Positions 8,454 through 21,800 of a stretch of 64,000 nucleotides of DNA are shown here, piece by piece. Origin of the DNA: Bacteroidota bacterium. GTDB taxonomy: Bacteria > Bacteroidota > Bacteroidia > AKYH767-A > 2013-40CM-41-45. The position numbers and the translations under genes were made by a program. The notes beneath the pieces are model-generated. The model was given only the letters and a program-made list of their open reading frames with translations. It was not told the DNA's origin and made no database searches. The stretch spans positions 868,001 through 932,000 of the forward strand of contig JADKKE010000032.1 of the NCBI GenBank assembly GCA_016720655.1, written 5' to 3'. Within the stretch, counting starts at the first letter, position 1. Every line of letters begins with the position of its first letter.

Positions 8454-11372
8454 ATGAATTTCCCCTCGAAAGTACTTTTGCTGTATGCGATTCTCCTTTG
8501 TAGGGTGAATATTCCTTTAGCATCCGGACAAGAAGTTTCACCGCTTTTCCACCATTTTGCAACGGCCGATGGATTGCCAAGCAGCGAGGTCTACATTTCT
8601 GCTCAGGACCGATTGGGGAATCTATGGTTTGGAACCGATCGGGGTCTTGCGAAATACAATGGTTATGAGTTCCGGACCTTCACTTCCAAAGATGGGCTTG
8701 CTGACAATACTATTTTCAAACTTCAGGAAGATGCAAAAGGAAGAATGTGGGCACTTACCTATTCAGGTCAACTTTTTTATATTGAACAGGATCGAGTACA
8801 AGCGTATGCCTATAATTCAGTTTTGCTGGCAAGCATTCAAAATAAAGTTCCAACTGAATTTTATGTGGATAGTTCCGGGATCGTTTTTGTTTCTGTTATC
8901 GGAATCGGAATGATACGAATTGATTCTTCAGGAGCTGCAAGTTGGAATTGTAAAATTGAAAATGCTTATGAGTCGAATTATTACATTGATGAAGTAGCCT
9001 CCGGTGTATTGATATCTTCAGTGTATGCTCCAATCATTGCAAAGGGACCTGTCAAAATTAATTATAGAAACTTAACTGAGTCTGAAATTTACCAAGTAGA
9101 TGTCGGGTTTTCAAACAGATTGTTGAGTTTGTCTCTGCATAAGAAAAATGTACTTTTTGGTTTTGGAAGATATTTGTTTGAAATCCGAGGGGATAGCTGT
9201 ATTCGGCGTCAGACTTTTTCCGGACAGATCCTGGGATTGTATAAGGACAAACTCAAGCAAGTTTGGCTTGCTTCTGAAAACGGAGTTCAGGTTTATCAGA
9301 ATGACAACTTTGAAAAGCCTGCACAACGTTATTTGGAAAATTATTTTGTCACATCAGTTTTGGAGGATCATGAAGGTGGGTTTTGGTTTACGACTTTGAC
9401 TGATGGAGTCTATTATACTCCGGGATATGGAATCAAGGGAATAAAATTTCGTGAAGAGTTGTTGCAAAAACCGGTATGTGTGACCTCGGATAATACTTCT
9501 TCGGTTTATGCAGGATACTGGAGCGGCGTCTTGCTTCGCTTAACCGGTACCGTTGCGCAGATTGTGAAAACGGCGGATAAAAATCTTCCGGATCAGCCTT
9601 TGGTACAAGTTTCAACTGTTCCTCAAGATCGTAAGGTATATCTGAGTCAATCGAATCCCGGATTTTTATTGGATAATAAATTTTATTCCTTTCGTGTGAA
9701 ACAACCGGTCGGGATAAAAACCAGTTTTATCAAAAGGCAAAATGGTGATTTGTATGCAGCGGGTTCCGGAAGCATTTTCATATACAAAGATGACACACTA
9801 TCGATGGTTTGCAATACTGACCAACGGGTCAACTGTATTTCAGAATCGATGGATAAAAAATTACTCATTGGAAGTAACAGAGGACTGTTTTATGTCGATG
9901 AAAAAACCTGTTCTACCCGATTGTACCATCCCTCTTTGAACAATGTAAGGATTGATGACATTGACTGGTTCGATGGCAAACTTGTTTTAGCGACCAAAGG
10001 AAAAGGAGTTTTGATTCTTGATGGCGACAGGCTGATCGAAGTGAATGAACAAAAAGGATTATGCAGTGATTTAATAAATAAAATAATCATAGAGGGAAAT
10101 GACATTTGGTGTGCTACAAATAAAGGTGTTGGACACATTCGAATGGAACAAGGAGAAATTTCATCACTTACAATTAGTAACATTTATAGCAGCAATGGAT
10201 TGTTAAGCGATGAGATTAACGACATCACCCTGCTTCAGGATACTGTTTATGTTGTTGCGAATTCCGGAATTTCCTTTTTTAACACACATATTGATGTTGT
10301 CAATCATACTCAACCACTGGTGCATATTTCCGAGCTGAGGGTTAATAATACACGTGCAGACTATTCCGAAGAGCTTGAATTCAGGTATGGTCAAAATACT
10401 ATTCAGATTGGTTTTGATGGTATTTCCTATCGCAGTATGGGCAAAATGGTTTACAAATATCTACTCAGCAATGGTAAGGATACTTTGTCTTCATTAACGA
10501 CAAACAGAGAAGTGGAATTTTTATCATTACAACCTGGAAATTATACTTTTCATGTATCGGCGATGAACACGACAGGAGTTTGGAGTGAACAGTCTGCATC
10601 GCTGGTGTTTACAATCTTGCCACCATGGTGGCAAACTTTCTGGTTTCTTTTAATCATGTGTCTTTTATTGATCGGAGCCTTATGGTTTGTATACCGGAAC
10701 AGACTTCGGAAAATTCAAATACAGTATGAGGTCGAAAGGAAGCAAGCATCCTTGCAATTAACTGCTATGCGTGCACAAATGAATCCGCATTTCATCTTCA
10801 ATGTGATGAGTTCTATTCGGAATTTTATGCAGCATAATGATATGAAATCCGCTGAAAAATATCTTACCTCGTTCTCGAAGCTCGTACGATACACACTTGA
10901 TAATTCACAGGTACAGGAAGTTTCGGTTGACGATGAACTGAATGCACTCCGCACGTACACTGAACTTGAAATGCAGCGCTTTGAAAATGGTTTTGATTTT
11001 GAAATTCATAGTGAATCTGGTCTGGATCTTCATGAATACATGTTGCCATCATTGTTACTGCAACCTTTCGTTGAAAATTCTATCAAACATGGAATTTCCA
11101 GGATCGAAGGCAGAGGAAAAATAATAATTCAATTGAAACGAAAAGGTGATGAAATTTTTATTTCAATAGAGGATAATGGAATTGGTATGGAAGCATCTTC
11201 CGATTGGAATAAGTCGAATCGTGAAGCTCATATTTCACATGGAACTTCACTTACTCTTGAAAGGATTTTGGCATATAATAAAGCATTTAACAGAAATATT
11301 CAGGCAAGAATTGTGAATTTAAATACCCCTGACGGGAAAGTAACCGGCACTCGAGTGGAAATCGAAATTTAA
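8454..11372 (+). CDS. Propeller sensor histidine kinase of the LytS (His_kinase) type
   Basis: A 972-residue membrane sensor. I place the start at ATG 8454, which begins directly with a signal peptide (MNFPSKVLLLYAILLCRV); a TTG at 8427 would add nine residues in front of it. The periplasmic part is built of two-component regulator propeller repeats (for example RLGNLWFGTDRGLAKYNGYE) followed by a Y_Y_Y domain near residue 640-710. One membrane helix follows at about 720-742 (FWFLLIMCLLLIGALWFVY). The cytoplasmic part is a LytS-like kinase: MNPHFIFNVMSSIRNFMQ with the phospho-accepting His near 779, then HATPase with LQPFVENSIKHG and DNGIGM. A LytTR response regulator follows 186 bp downstream and is the likely partner. 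The signal sensed is unknown. Confidence 0.9.
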   Translation: MNFPSKVLLLYAILLCRVNIPLASGQEVSPLFHHFATADGLPSSEVYISAQDRLGNLWFGTDRGLAKYNGYEFRTFTSKDGLADNTIFKLQEDAKGRMWALTYSGQLFYIEQDRVQAYAYNSVLLASIQNKVPTEFYVDSSGIVFVSVIGIGMIRIDSSGAASWNCKIENAYESNYYIDEVASGVLISSVYAPIIAKGPVKINYRNLTESEIYQVDVGFSNRLLSLSLHKKNVLFGFGRYLFEIRGDSCIRRQTFSGQILGLYKDKLKQVWLASENGVQVYQNDNFEKPAQRYLENYFVTSVLEDHEGGFWFTTLTDGVYYTPGYGIKGIKFREELLQKPVCVTSDNTSSVYAGYWSGVLLRLTGTVAQIVKTADKNLPDQPLVQVSTVPQDRKVYLSQSNPGFLLDNKFYSFRVKQPVGIKTSFIKRQNGDLYAAGSGSIFIYKDDTLSMVCNTDQRVNCISESMDKKLLIGSNRGLFYVDEKTCSTRLYHPSLNNVRIDDIDWFDGKLVLATKGKGVLILDGDRLIEVNEQKGLCSDLINKIIIEGNDIWCATNKGVGHIRMEQGEISSLTISNIYSSNGLLSDEINDITLLQDTVYVVANSGISFFNTHIDVVNHTQPLVHISELRVNNTRADYSEELEFRYGQNTIQIGFDGISYRSMGKMVYKYLLSNGKDTLSSLTTNREVEFLSLQPGNYTFHVSAMNTTGVWSEQSASLVFTILPPWWQTFWFLLIMCLLLIGALWFVYRNRLRKIQIQYEVERKQASLQLTAMRAQMNPHFIFNVMSSIRNFMQHNDMKSAEKYLTSFSKLVRYTLDNSQVQEVSVDDELNALRTYTELEMQRFENGFDFEIHSESGLDLHEYMLPSLLLQPFVENSIKHGISRIEGRGKIIIQLKRKGDEIFISIEDNGIGMEASSDWNKSNREAHISHGTSLTLERILAYNKAFNRNIQARIVNLNTPDGKVTGTRVEIEI

Positions 11373-11558
11373 GCGGGTATTGCCTGTACTGTTCGATATT
11401 TTTTCTCCCCCAAAATCTTCAAACGTGATCTGGTTCAGTGGAATTTCCGGCTTTTTTCAATTTTCTTCGTGCGTTGTTTGGGACTCGGTTTTTGAGCGCA
11501 TTGGTTTTTATCCATTAATTTACTATATTGGTATTCTAATTTCCTCAAGCCTTAATCC

Positions 11559-12296
11559 ATGATCTCCTCCATCATCGTAGATGACGAAAAGAAGAATCGT
11601 GACTCACTGAGAAAACTCCTTCAGGAGTATTGTCCGGATGTCATGGTGAAGGCAGAAGCGGCATCTGTTGCGGAAGCCACTGCATGTTGCCTGAAGGAAA
11701 AACCGGAGCTCGTTTTTTTGGATGTTGAAATGCCAAATGGTACCGGTTTTGATTTGCTCAGACAATTGGATTCTGCAGACTTTAAAGTAATATTTGTTAC
11801 AGCACATTCACATTATGCAATCAAAGCTATCCGATTTTCAGCATTGGATTACTTACTCAAACCTGTTGATACAGATGATCTGATTGATGCTGTTCGAAAA
11901 GTGAAAGAAAACCGTTCACGCCCGCACACGAATCAATATAAAACATTATTGGAGAATTTGAATACAAGTGGATTGAACAAATTGGCAATTCCGATTAAAG
12001 ACGGGTTTGCTTTTTTGGCACCCGAAGAGATCATTCGCTTGCAGGCGGATGGTACGTATACGCATTTGTATACGATGGATCAGAAATATACAGGTACGAA
12101 GAATATCAAAGAATACGAGCAATTGCTTTTGGATCATTATTTTTTCAGATCCCATCATTCCCATCTTATTAATCTGCGTCATGTGAAAAAATTCAGTCGA
12201 TTGGATGGTTATTTTGTTCAGATGAGTGATGGTTCCCAGGCAGAAATCTCGCGTCGTAAGAAAGAAGAATTTATTGAGATTATGAGTAAACATTGA
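11559..12296 (+). CDS. LytTR-family response regulator
   Basis: A 245-residue regulator with an N-terminal receiver domain (acidic pocket D8/D9, phospho-acceptor D55 in LVFLDVEMPNG, Thr in VIFVTAH, Lys in LLKPVD) and a C-terminal LytTR DNA-binding domain (about 140-245; EEIIRLQADGTYTHLYT, HHSHLINLRHVKKFSRLDGY). It lies downstream of a LytS-type kinase on the same strand, forming a standard kinase-regulator pair. The next genes downstream are an orphan HTH protein and the giant surface protein; regulation of the latter is possible but not shown. Confidence 0.92.
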   Translation: MISSIIVDDEKKNRDSLRKLLQEYCPDVMVKAEAASVAEATACCLKEKPELVFLDVEMPNGTGFDLLRQLDSADFKVIFVTAHSHYAIKAIRFSALDYLLKPVDTDDLIDAVRKVKENRSRPHTNQYKTLLENLNTSGLNKLAIPIKDGFAFLAPEEIIRLQADGTYTHLYTMDQKYTGTKNIKEYEQLLLDHYFFRSHHSHLINLRHVKKFSRLDGYFVQMSDGSQAEISRRKKEEFIEIMSKH

Positions 12297-12524
12297 TCCT
12301 TGCTCATTTACTACCTGGCATCGTTAATTTGGCTTTTTTTTGAGTTTCCCGTCTATTTCCGTGCCGACTATTAACTAATTCATACCGCCGGTTGGTTTTT
12401 GTTACCACGGGTTATAAAGAGCCTGTTTTCTAAGTTTTGCTTTGACAACTTTATCCAATCAACCGACTGGCATTGAATTCTGATTTGACAGGACCAATGT
12501 ATCCATCCGGTTTCTTTCTCGTCT

Positions 12525-12758
12525 ATGATTAAAAAGCAACGGAGAAAATTTACAAATGAATTTAAATTCAAAGTTGTGCTCATTGCAATTTCTGATAAGT
12601 ATTCGATTAAAGAAATTGCTGAGATGTTCGATTTGGATATCAAGCAAATTACCAATTGGAAGAAATCTTTTCTTGACAAACAGAAACATCGGGTATATGA
12701 ACCATCATCATCTTTAAATACGAACAATTCCATGCATCAGGAAAATTCAATTTCATAG
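12525..12758 (+). CDS. IS3/IS911 OrfA-like HTH protein, probable transposase remnant
   Basis: A 77-residue protein. Residues 5-55 match the N-terminal helix-turn-helix of IS3-family OrfA transposases (KFTNEFKFKVVLIAISDKY, IKEIAEMFDLDIKQITNWKK). The C-terminal 20 residues are polar and unrelated, and the leucine-zipper part normal for OrfA is missing. No OrfB integrase frame and no terminal inverted repeats are visible on either side. It may be a decayed insertion or a small domesticated DNA-binding protein. Confidence 0.6.
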   Translation: MIKKQRRKFTNEFKFKVVLIAISDKYSIKEIAEMFDLDIKQITNWKKSFLDKQKHRVYEPSSSLNTNNSMHQENSIS

Positions 12759-12804
12759 TTCTTTCCGGTCATCCTATTCTCTCGAAACACAAATCTCCAT
12801 CATC

Positions 12805-15800
12805 ATGAATTCTCTCTACATGAATACAAGAAGAAAACTTTTCAAACCAGAGATTCTTTTCCGGTCCTTGCTATATACAAAAGTTAGTGTAGAGAAAGGG
12901 TTGACGCAGCATCAACAATTACAGGCACTTCGAAGACCTGCTCTTCGCAGGCTTTTATTGCTACTTCTTGTCATTCAAGGATTATTCATGGTATTCGATG
13001 GAAAAGTTAATGCACAAACCATCCGATGTGTACTGCATTGTCGCGACACATCAATTTGTTTTAACATTCCTGATTCAATGGTGCAGCTGAGCCCACCAGC
13101 TTACACATTTCCCGGAGGACCGAATGGAGGTGCGGGCGGACCGGATTGCCAATATGACTCAATCTGGAATAATGCGCCCTTGATTTTTCCGGTGGGTACC
13201 ACTGTAGTTACATGGTACGTATGGAAAGCTCCGGGGCCACTTGATTCATGCACCTCCAATGTCACTCGAAACCCTCCATCATCATTTACAATTAGCTTTA
13301 ACACTTCTCCACCGATAGTCGCAGGAGTCATTAATATTTGCAACGGTCAATCAATCACTTTTAACGACAACTCCACCGGTATTAATGGGTTGTTGTGGAA
13401 TTTCGGAAATGGTTATTACTCCAGTAATGCAACGCATACAGAGCCGGGTTGGCATTATCCTCCGGGAACGTATTATGACACATTAACCGTTTATGATGAT
13501 TGCGGAACTCCGCATGATACTGCATTCATGGTGGTTGTTGATTCCGCTTCAGGTCCTGATATCTTTTGTATCTCGGTAGTATGTCCGGGTGATACAGTTA
13601 CATATCACACAAGTGCAGTGTGTACAAATTATACATGGGCTGTGAACGGTGGTACAATGGTGTCATCACCCACAGCTGATTCCTGCACCGTTGTTTGGGG
13701 GCTCGGATCTTCCGGAACAATTTCATTGAGTGTTTCCGGTTGTACGCCACCTTTGAATTGTCCGAACGCAACAATTAAAACAGTGAACATTGTTCCTGCT
13801 ACATTACCAATTGCCGGTGATACTGTTGTATGTTCAGGCTCAACATCTACTTATTGTGTCGAATGTATTCCCGGAAACACGCATAGTTGGGAATTAATGC
13901 CGGCCAATGCCGGAACTGTCAGCGGTCAGGGTACTTGTTGCGTCACCATTCAATGGACGCCAGGATTTTTTGGCACCGTTACACTAACATTAAATTACCA
14001 AAACGTGCTTACAGGTTCCGGCTGTAATCTACCGGGAAATTGTAGTCATGATCCGGGTTGCGGTGGAACAGCGACAATCACCATCACAGTGAAACCCATT
14101 TTCGGAATTTCCGGACCAACAACTGTTTGTCCAAATACAACGAACGGGCCTTTCAATGGAATGAATCTGACAAACAATACCATTGTCACCGGGACAACAT
14201 GGAAACTTCAAACACCTGTTCCTACAACACTGACATTCGGATCGACGGCAGCATTCAATGCTTACACATGGAACGCTGGTCCGGGAGCTTATTATGTTAC
14301 TGCCTATGCACCTGCTGGAGTATTTTGTAACGATTCCGCTTTTCTTCCAGTCAGTGTAGTTAATATGATTGCACCTGATTCGATCACCGGACCAGATACG
14401 GTTTGTGCCGGAGTTCCCTTTTTGTACAACACTGTGCCAAATATGGGTGGTGTAAGTTATAACTGGACTGTTACAAATGGAACGATCATCGGACCCAATA
14501 ACGGAAACAGTGTGATGATCCAGTGGAATCTCGGTGGAGGAACTGTTTCAGTTTCTCAGACATTGAACAACCCACCCGGATGTACAAGTCCACCCTCAAC
14601 TGTCTTCTCAGTTTATACCTGGCCAAATTTTAGTCTGCCTGTAATCACACCAAGCGCTTCGATCGCATGCGTCAAGAGCACAATTACATATTCAATTCCT
14701 CCCTTGCTGATTAACAATGGAACATATACATGGTCTGTGACTCCAGCAACAGCCGGTAATATTGTTTCTGCTAATGGAACAAATCAGATTGTCATCAATT
14801 GGATAGACGCTTCCAATACGCCGATCTATGTTAAATTGAAGATCAGCAGGTGTTATACTGATTCGGTAATGTTCCTTGTCAATTTGCTCGGCTTGCCTCC
14901 GGTACCAAACATAATTGCTCCGGCAACGGTATGTAAAAATAGCCTTGTAACTTTTAGCACATCAAGTCCGGGTCCGATATGGAACTGGAATTTTGGAGAT
15001 GCAGGTACCGCGAATACGCCAACAGCAACGCATACTTATCTCAATGCCGGTGATTACAATGTATCACTCACCATCACCAATCTGAATGGATGTTCAGACA
15101 CAGCATTCACAAAAATTCATGTTGATGATATTCCGCAGACTCCTGTGATTACAGGTCCGGCTTCAGTTTGTTCTGGGAGTACTGTTTCGTATTCCTTTTC
15201 GCAAGCGGTTTTCAATGGAGCGAATTATGTTTGGAGCGTCACACCTCCCGGTGTTATTCAGGCAGGGCAGGGGACATCATCAATTACAGTGAAGTGGAAT
15301 TCTCCGACCTTGACAGGCTTGGTATCTCTCGTCGTTCAGTCTAATTGTCCGCCGGCACCGGTAACTCCTTTTCCCGTTGTTGTCAATGCACTTCCTGTTG
15401 CCGGTATTGGAGTACCATCTCCTCTTTGTGTTGGAGCACCACTCACATTCACAGGAAGTGGTGGAACAACATATAATTGGAGTTTCCCGGGAGCATCGAA
15501 TGTAAATTTGACGAATCCGGCTTCACCTGTGGTTACCTATGGAGTTGTTGGAAATTATTCAGCCTCTTTGTCTGTCATCGATGCAAATGGTTGCACGGCC
15601 AATTCCAATGTAAGCTTTACAGTGAACCCTTTGCCGCTTGTTAATGTGACTGCGAATGGAGTATGTACATTCCCGGCTTCTGTCAGTATAAATACAATTA
15701 ATACAGGAGGATATACTTACCTGTGGAATACAAGTGCAACGACTGCTTCTATCACTCAAACACTCACGGCACCAACTTCGTTTTCAGTGACTGTCACCAA

Positions 15801-18800
15801 TGCATTTAGTTGTACCAATACCGGTTCAATAACAATTCTTGGAGGAATCTGTGCTCCGATACCGGGTACCTGTCTTGTAAACGACAGTCTTGATTTTATT
15901 GCTACTCCACCGGTCTGTCTTACAGATTCGTTTTTCAAATTGTATACCGGCACTCATACAGGATGGGATTTCGGAGATGGAGGCAATGACGGGCCATTCA
16001 GTCCTGTTGTTCATACTTTCCCAACGCCGGGAATTTACAATGTTAGCATAATCGGTACAGCCTATGGAATGGATTCATTTGGACAGCCGTGTACAACAGC
16101 TATTGGTTCCGTACACCCGATAACCATTCCTTTTGATGCGGCCTTCAATGTTACCTTCCAGTGTAATGGCTTAGGGCAAATGCAAACCATTATTAACAAT
16201 ACATCTTTGTATTTGAATAGCTCATCCTTGTATTCATGGAAATGGTATCTGGATGGCAACCTGTCGCCCTTTAGTTCAATCCACACACCGACGAATCAAT
16301 TGTTCAGCGCCGGTCCGCATAACATTAAATTAATTATTTCTGATCCCGCCGGTACGCAAGCGACCTGCACTCTTACAGTTGCGATCAATGTACCGGTACC
16401 TGTGACAGCAGCAATGAATGCCCCATCACCGGCACCATTCTGTGCCGGTACTCCGGTAAATTTTTCTGATGCATCGTTTACATCGCCTACTGCCTGGACG
16501 TGGGACTTCTTTAACAATGGCGTATCGACATCCAATTTGCAGAATCCACAATTCACTTATCCTTCTGCAGGTACTTTCATTTATAAATTGACAGTATCGG
16601 ATCAGTACAATTGTTCCAATGCGATCACGAATAGTATTACGATCAATTCTGCCGGAACAGGAACCATCACAATTGATACGACCTATTGCGATTCCATTAA
16701 ACTCACAGCTTCCGGCATCGGTCCTTTTGTTTGGTCAAATGTGTTTGCACAACCTGTCCCGGACAATCCATTCTATGTAAAACAAAACGGTTATTATTCT
16801 GTTGTCGGAAACAATCCTGCATTCGGTTGTCCATACAGAGTGACTGTAGGTCCGCTTACGATTCGACGTACTCCAAATCCAACCATTACCGGAAAAGTTC
16901 AGTATTGTCAGGGAGAGAATCTTGATTTGAAAACAAATACTGCAGGCGTAACAGTTGCCTGGACCCCTTATCCAACAGGTCCGGTATTGGGAACGAATCC
17001 CAATCTGACCATTCCGGCAAATGTCCCCGGAACTTTCACATACATGGTCACACTCACATCGCCGAACGGTTGTTCAGCGTCGGATACAATCAGCGTCACT
17101 GTTGATCCGGTTCCACCTAGTGCAGTGATTGTGGCTTCTGGAAATTTGACATTTTGCGAAGGCGATTCCATTAATTTGCAGGTCTTTCCTGTTGCTGCCA
17201 CTTATCTCTGGTCTAAATCTCCAACACCACCACTTACGCCACCAAACAATGCTTTGCCTGTTCTTTGGGTTACTCAAAGTGGGACATATTCTGTGATCGC
17301 TCAAACCCCAAATGGTTGTGCATATCCTGCTATTCCACCTGTGACGATTATAGTGAATCCAATTCCGCCGATTACGATTAGTGGTGATACAATTATTTGC
17401 CAGGGAAAGTCTCTCAGCCTCACCGCTACTCAAATTACCGGCGCCACATATCTTTGGGTTGGACCAGCAACAAATACGAATACCAATCCACTGGTGAAAT
17501 CCAATATGCAGTTTTCGGATGCCGGCGTTTATTCAGTGACAGTGACACTTCCGACAGGATGTACAATTACACGATCTGTAAATGTGATTGTGAATCCGAG
17601 TCCTACTCCTCCGTTTATTACTTCAAATCCGGGAGGAGTAATGTGTGAAGGACAACTCTACAATCTCTTTGTAACCAATCCTGCCGGAGCTGGTCATGTT
17701 TACAATTGGAGCACCGGGCAAATGGGGCTTTCAATCAATGCAGTTTTGCAGGGAGATTACTCGGTGAAAGTAACCAACCTCTTTGGTTGTAGTGCGAACT
17801 CCAATGTTCTCACCATTCACCCGACGCCGGATTTGAGTTGTGCGCCTACGGGTTGTTACGAATTCTGCAATGAATGTGATTCTGTTACTATTCCCGGTCC
17901 TGCCGGATTGAATACATACAATTGGAATATTCTTGTTGGTAACACTTTCTTACCGTATAGTACGAATCAAAATCTTACTGTGCTTCCTCCGGGCGGTGCA
18001 TATCAACTTGTCGCAACCAATATCTGGGGTTGTGCGGATTCAACGGATACTCTAAAAATTGATTTCAAGGATTGTTGCCCCGCACCGGATCCGTTTACCT
18101 GCCTTGATACCTGTGAGCATTTTGATAATAACATGCTCAATGATTTTGGCCCTCATCCGAATGCACCGAATGTAATTGTATCCACATCGAATATAAACTC
18201 ACAGGCTGGACCTACGGATTATTACCTGTTCGTTCAGGATCAACCCGGAAGTTCAAGAGTGCTTGCGAGTTATTTGTACGACGGGAAATGGTGTTGTGGA
18301 AGTTTCTGCTATGATTTCAGATTGATGAATGATGGTGGTACCGGATCAAATGTGAACCCATCGTTTACAATCATGAATGGTACACTCGGCTTTACATTTA
18401 CATCAACAGTTGTCGCGAACCAGGGCAATGGATGGCATTCCGTCTGTGCTCCGATTAGCGATTGTAATCCTCCTCCTGTTTCCGGTGCTGGTATATGGAC
18501 TCCTGTGGGAGCAACACTGCCAACAGATTGGTTGACTGTTCTTGGAAATGTAACGGAAGTTGTTTTCCCGGCTGATTACACGGCAGCGACAAATGAAGTA
18601 TCTGCTTTGGATAATATTTGTATTAATTCTGATGTTCCAAACATTGATGCCGGGCCTGATACTACCGTATGTATCGGTTCAGTGATTACACTGAATGTAA
18701 CAGGATGTACCGGAACGCCACAATGGTCACAAATCTCTGGTGATTCGTTGATCCCTGTCGGCAATGGGCCGATCGTGGATGTCATGCCTACGCAAAACAC

Positions 18801-21800
18801 TTGTTACGTCGTGACCTGTTGCGGTATTCAGGCATGTTGTTGTGATACGGATACAGTTTGTGTTTTTGTATTGCCACTGCCGGTCATACAATGGAATTTT
18901 AATTATGGACCATTGTGCCAGGGTGCTGATTCAGTGTACCTGGATACTGCGAATGTGAGTGTTTATGTGAATAATGTCTGGACTCCGCTTGCCAATGCAG
19001 GAGGTACATGGACATGGTCTGGCACCGGTGTGATTGGAAATTATTTCTATCCAAATATTCTCGGACCGAATGGAGTCACTCTAACATATACTGATAGCGC
19101 AGGTTGTACTGCTTCTGTGACGAAATATTTTACTGTTATCTTTTGTTGTCCGGATACCTGTCAGGCTGATGCCGGACCGGATCATGTTGTTTGTCTTGGC
19201 CAGCCATTCACTCTCTTTACAAGCGGATGTGATTCTTCTAAATGGTATGAACTCTCCGGTGATTCATTGATTCAGGTTGGAACAGGAAATATCGTGGATG
19301 TTTTCCCTCAGCAGAACACATGCTACATGCTTGTTTGTTATCAGGGTTGTTGTGTGGATTCAGACACTGTTTGTGTCATCGTGAGTCCGCCACCTGTGAT
19401 CCAATGGAACTGGAGCTATACTCCGGTGTGTCTGGGTTCAGATTCGATCTATCTGGATACAGCGAATATTTCAGTGTATATCAATAATAATTGGGTGCCA
19501 CTTGCAAATGCACCGGGTACATGGACTTTCTCAGGTGTTCAAGTAATCGGAAATTATTTCTATCCGAATATTCTTGGTCCGAATGCAATCACAATTACTT
19601 ACACTGATAGTCTTGGTTGCAGCGCATCACTCACGAAATATATTGGCGTGATCAGTTGTTGTCCGGACACATGCAATGCAGATGCCGGACCGGATCATGT
19701 TGTTTGTTTGGGCCAGCCATTCACACTTTACACAAGTGGATGCGATTCATCGAAATGGTATGAAATAACTGATGATACATTGATCCAGGTCGGAACAGGA
19801 AATATTGTGGATGTGTTCCCTCAACAGAATACTTGTTACTTGCTCGTTTGCTATAGCGGATGTTGTGTGGATTGGGATACTGTATGTGTCATCGTCAGTC
19901 CTCCGCCAGTGATCCAATGGAATTGGAGTTATACTCCTGTGTGCCAGGGTTCAGATTCTATTTATCTCGATACATCAAATGTTTCAGTGTACATCAATAA
20001 CATTTGGGTGCCTCTCGCCAATGCACCGGGTACATGGACTTTCTCGGGGGCTCAGGTGATTGGAAATTATTTCTATCCGAATATTCTTGGTCCGAATGCA
20101 ATTACAATTACTTACACAGATAGTCTTGGTTGCAGCGCATCACTTACGAAATACATCGGTGTGATCACTTGTTGTCCGGATACATGCAATGCTGATGCCG
20201 GACCGGATCATGTTGTTTGTCTTGGTCAACCATTCACACTTTACACAAGCGGATGCGATTCATCGAAATGGTATGAAATATCTGATGATACATTGATCCA
20301 GGTTGGAACCGGAAATATTGTGGATGTTTTCCCGCAGCAGAATACATGCTATATTCTTGTTTGTTATCAGGGTTGTTGTGTGGATTCAGACACTGTTTGT
20401 GTCATCGTGAGTCCGCCTCCTGTGATCCAATGGAACTGGAGTTATACTCCTGTGTGCCAGGGTTCGGATTCCATTTATCTGGATACAGCAAATATATCAG
20501 TGTACATCAATAACAACTGGGTGCCACTTGCCAATGCACCGGGTACATGGACTTTCTCGGGGGCTCAGGTGATTGGAAATTATTTCTATCCGAATATTCT
20601 TGGTCCGAATGCAATTACAATTACTTACACAGATAGTCTTGGATGCAGCGCATCACTCACGAAATATATTGGAGTGATTAGTTGTTGTCCGGACACATGC
20701 AATGCAGATGCCGGACCGGATCATGTTGTTTGTTTGGGCCAGCCATTCACACTTTACACAAGTGGATGTGATTCATCGAAATGGTATCAAATGACAGATG
20801 ATACATTGATCCAGGTCGGAACAGGAAATATTGTGGATGTGTTCCCTCAACAGAATACATGCTATTTACTTGTTTGTTATAGCGGATGTTGTGTCGATTG
20901 GGATACTGTATGTGTCATCGTGAGTCCGCCACCTGTGATCCAATGGAGTTGGAGTTACACACCGGTGTGTCAGGGATCGGATTCTATTTATCTCGATACA
21001 GCAAATGTTTCCGTGTACATCAATAATACATGGGTGCCACTCGCAAATGCGCCGGGTACATGGACTTTCTCGGGTGTTCAGGTGATTGGAAATTATTTCT
21101 ATCCGAATATTCTTGGTCCGAATGCAATCACAATTACTTACACAGATAGTCTTGGTTGCAGCGCATCACTTACAAAATACATTGGTGTGATCACATGTTG
21201 TCAGGATACATGCAATGCGGATGCCGGACCGGATCATGTCGTCTGTCTGGGAGATCCGTTTATTTTGAATACCTCTGGTTGTGATTCATCGAAATGGTAT
21301 GTGATGATGCAGGATACTATTCAACTGGTTGGTGTAGGTCCGATTGTGGATGTATTCCCACAACAGAATACCTGTTACCTGCTCGTTTGTTATAGTGGAT
21401 GTTGTGTCGATAGCGATACAGTTTGTGTATTTGTAAATCCTCCACCTGTAATCCAATGGAATTTCAGTTTCACACCTGTTTGTCTGAATGGCGACTCCGT
21501 CTTACTGGATACATCCTTTATTTCAGTTTTCATCAATAACATTTGGGTACCACTTGCAAATGCTCCGGGAACCTACTCGTTCAATGGAGTAGGGGTTGTC
21601 GGTAATTATTTCTATCCAAGTATGCTTGGACCCAATGCGATTACATTTACTTACACTGACAGTCTCGGTTGCAGTACATCAGTTACATTGTATGTTAACG
21701 TGATAAGTTGTTGTGTGAACACATGTCCGGCGAATGCTGGCCCTGATCAGACAATATGCCTTGGTCAACCTGCTATCTTACAGACGCAGGGTTGTGATTC

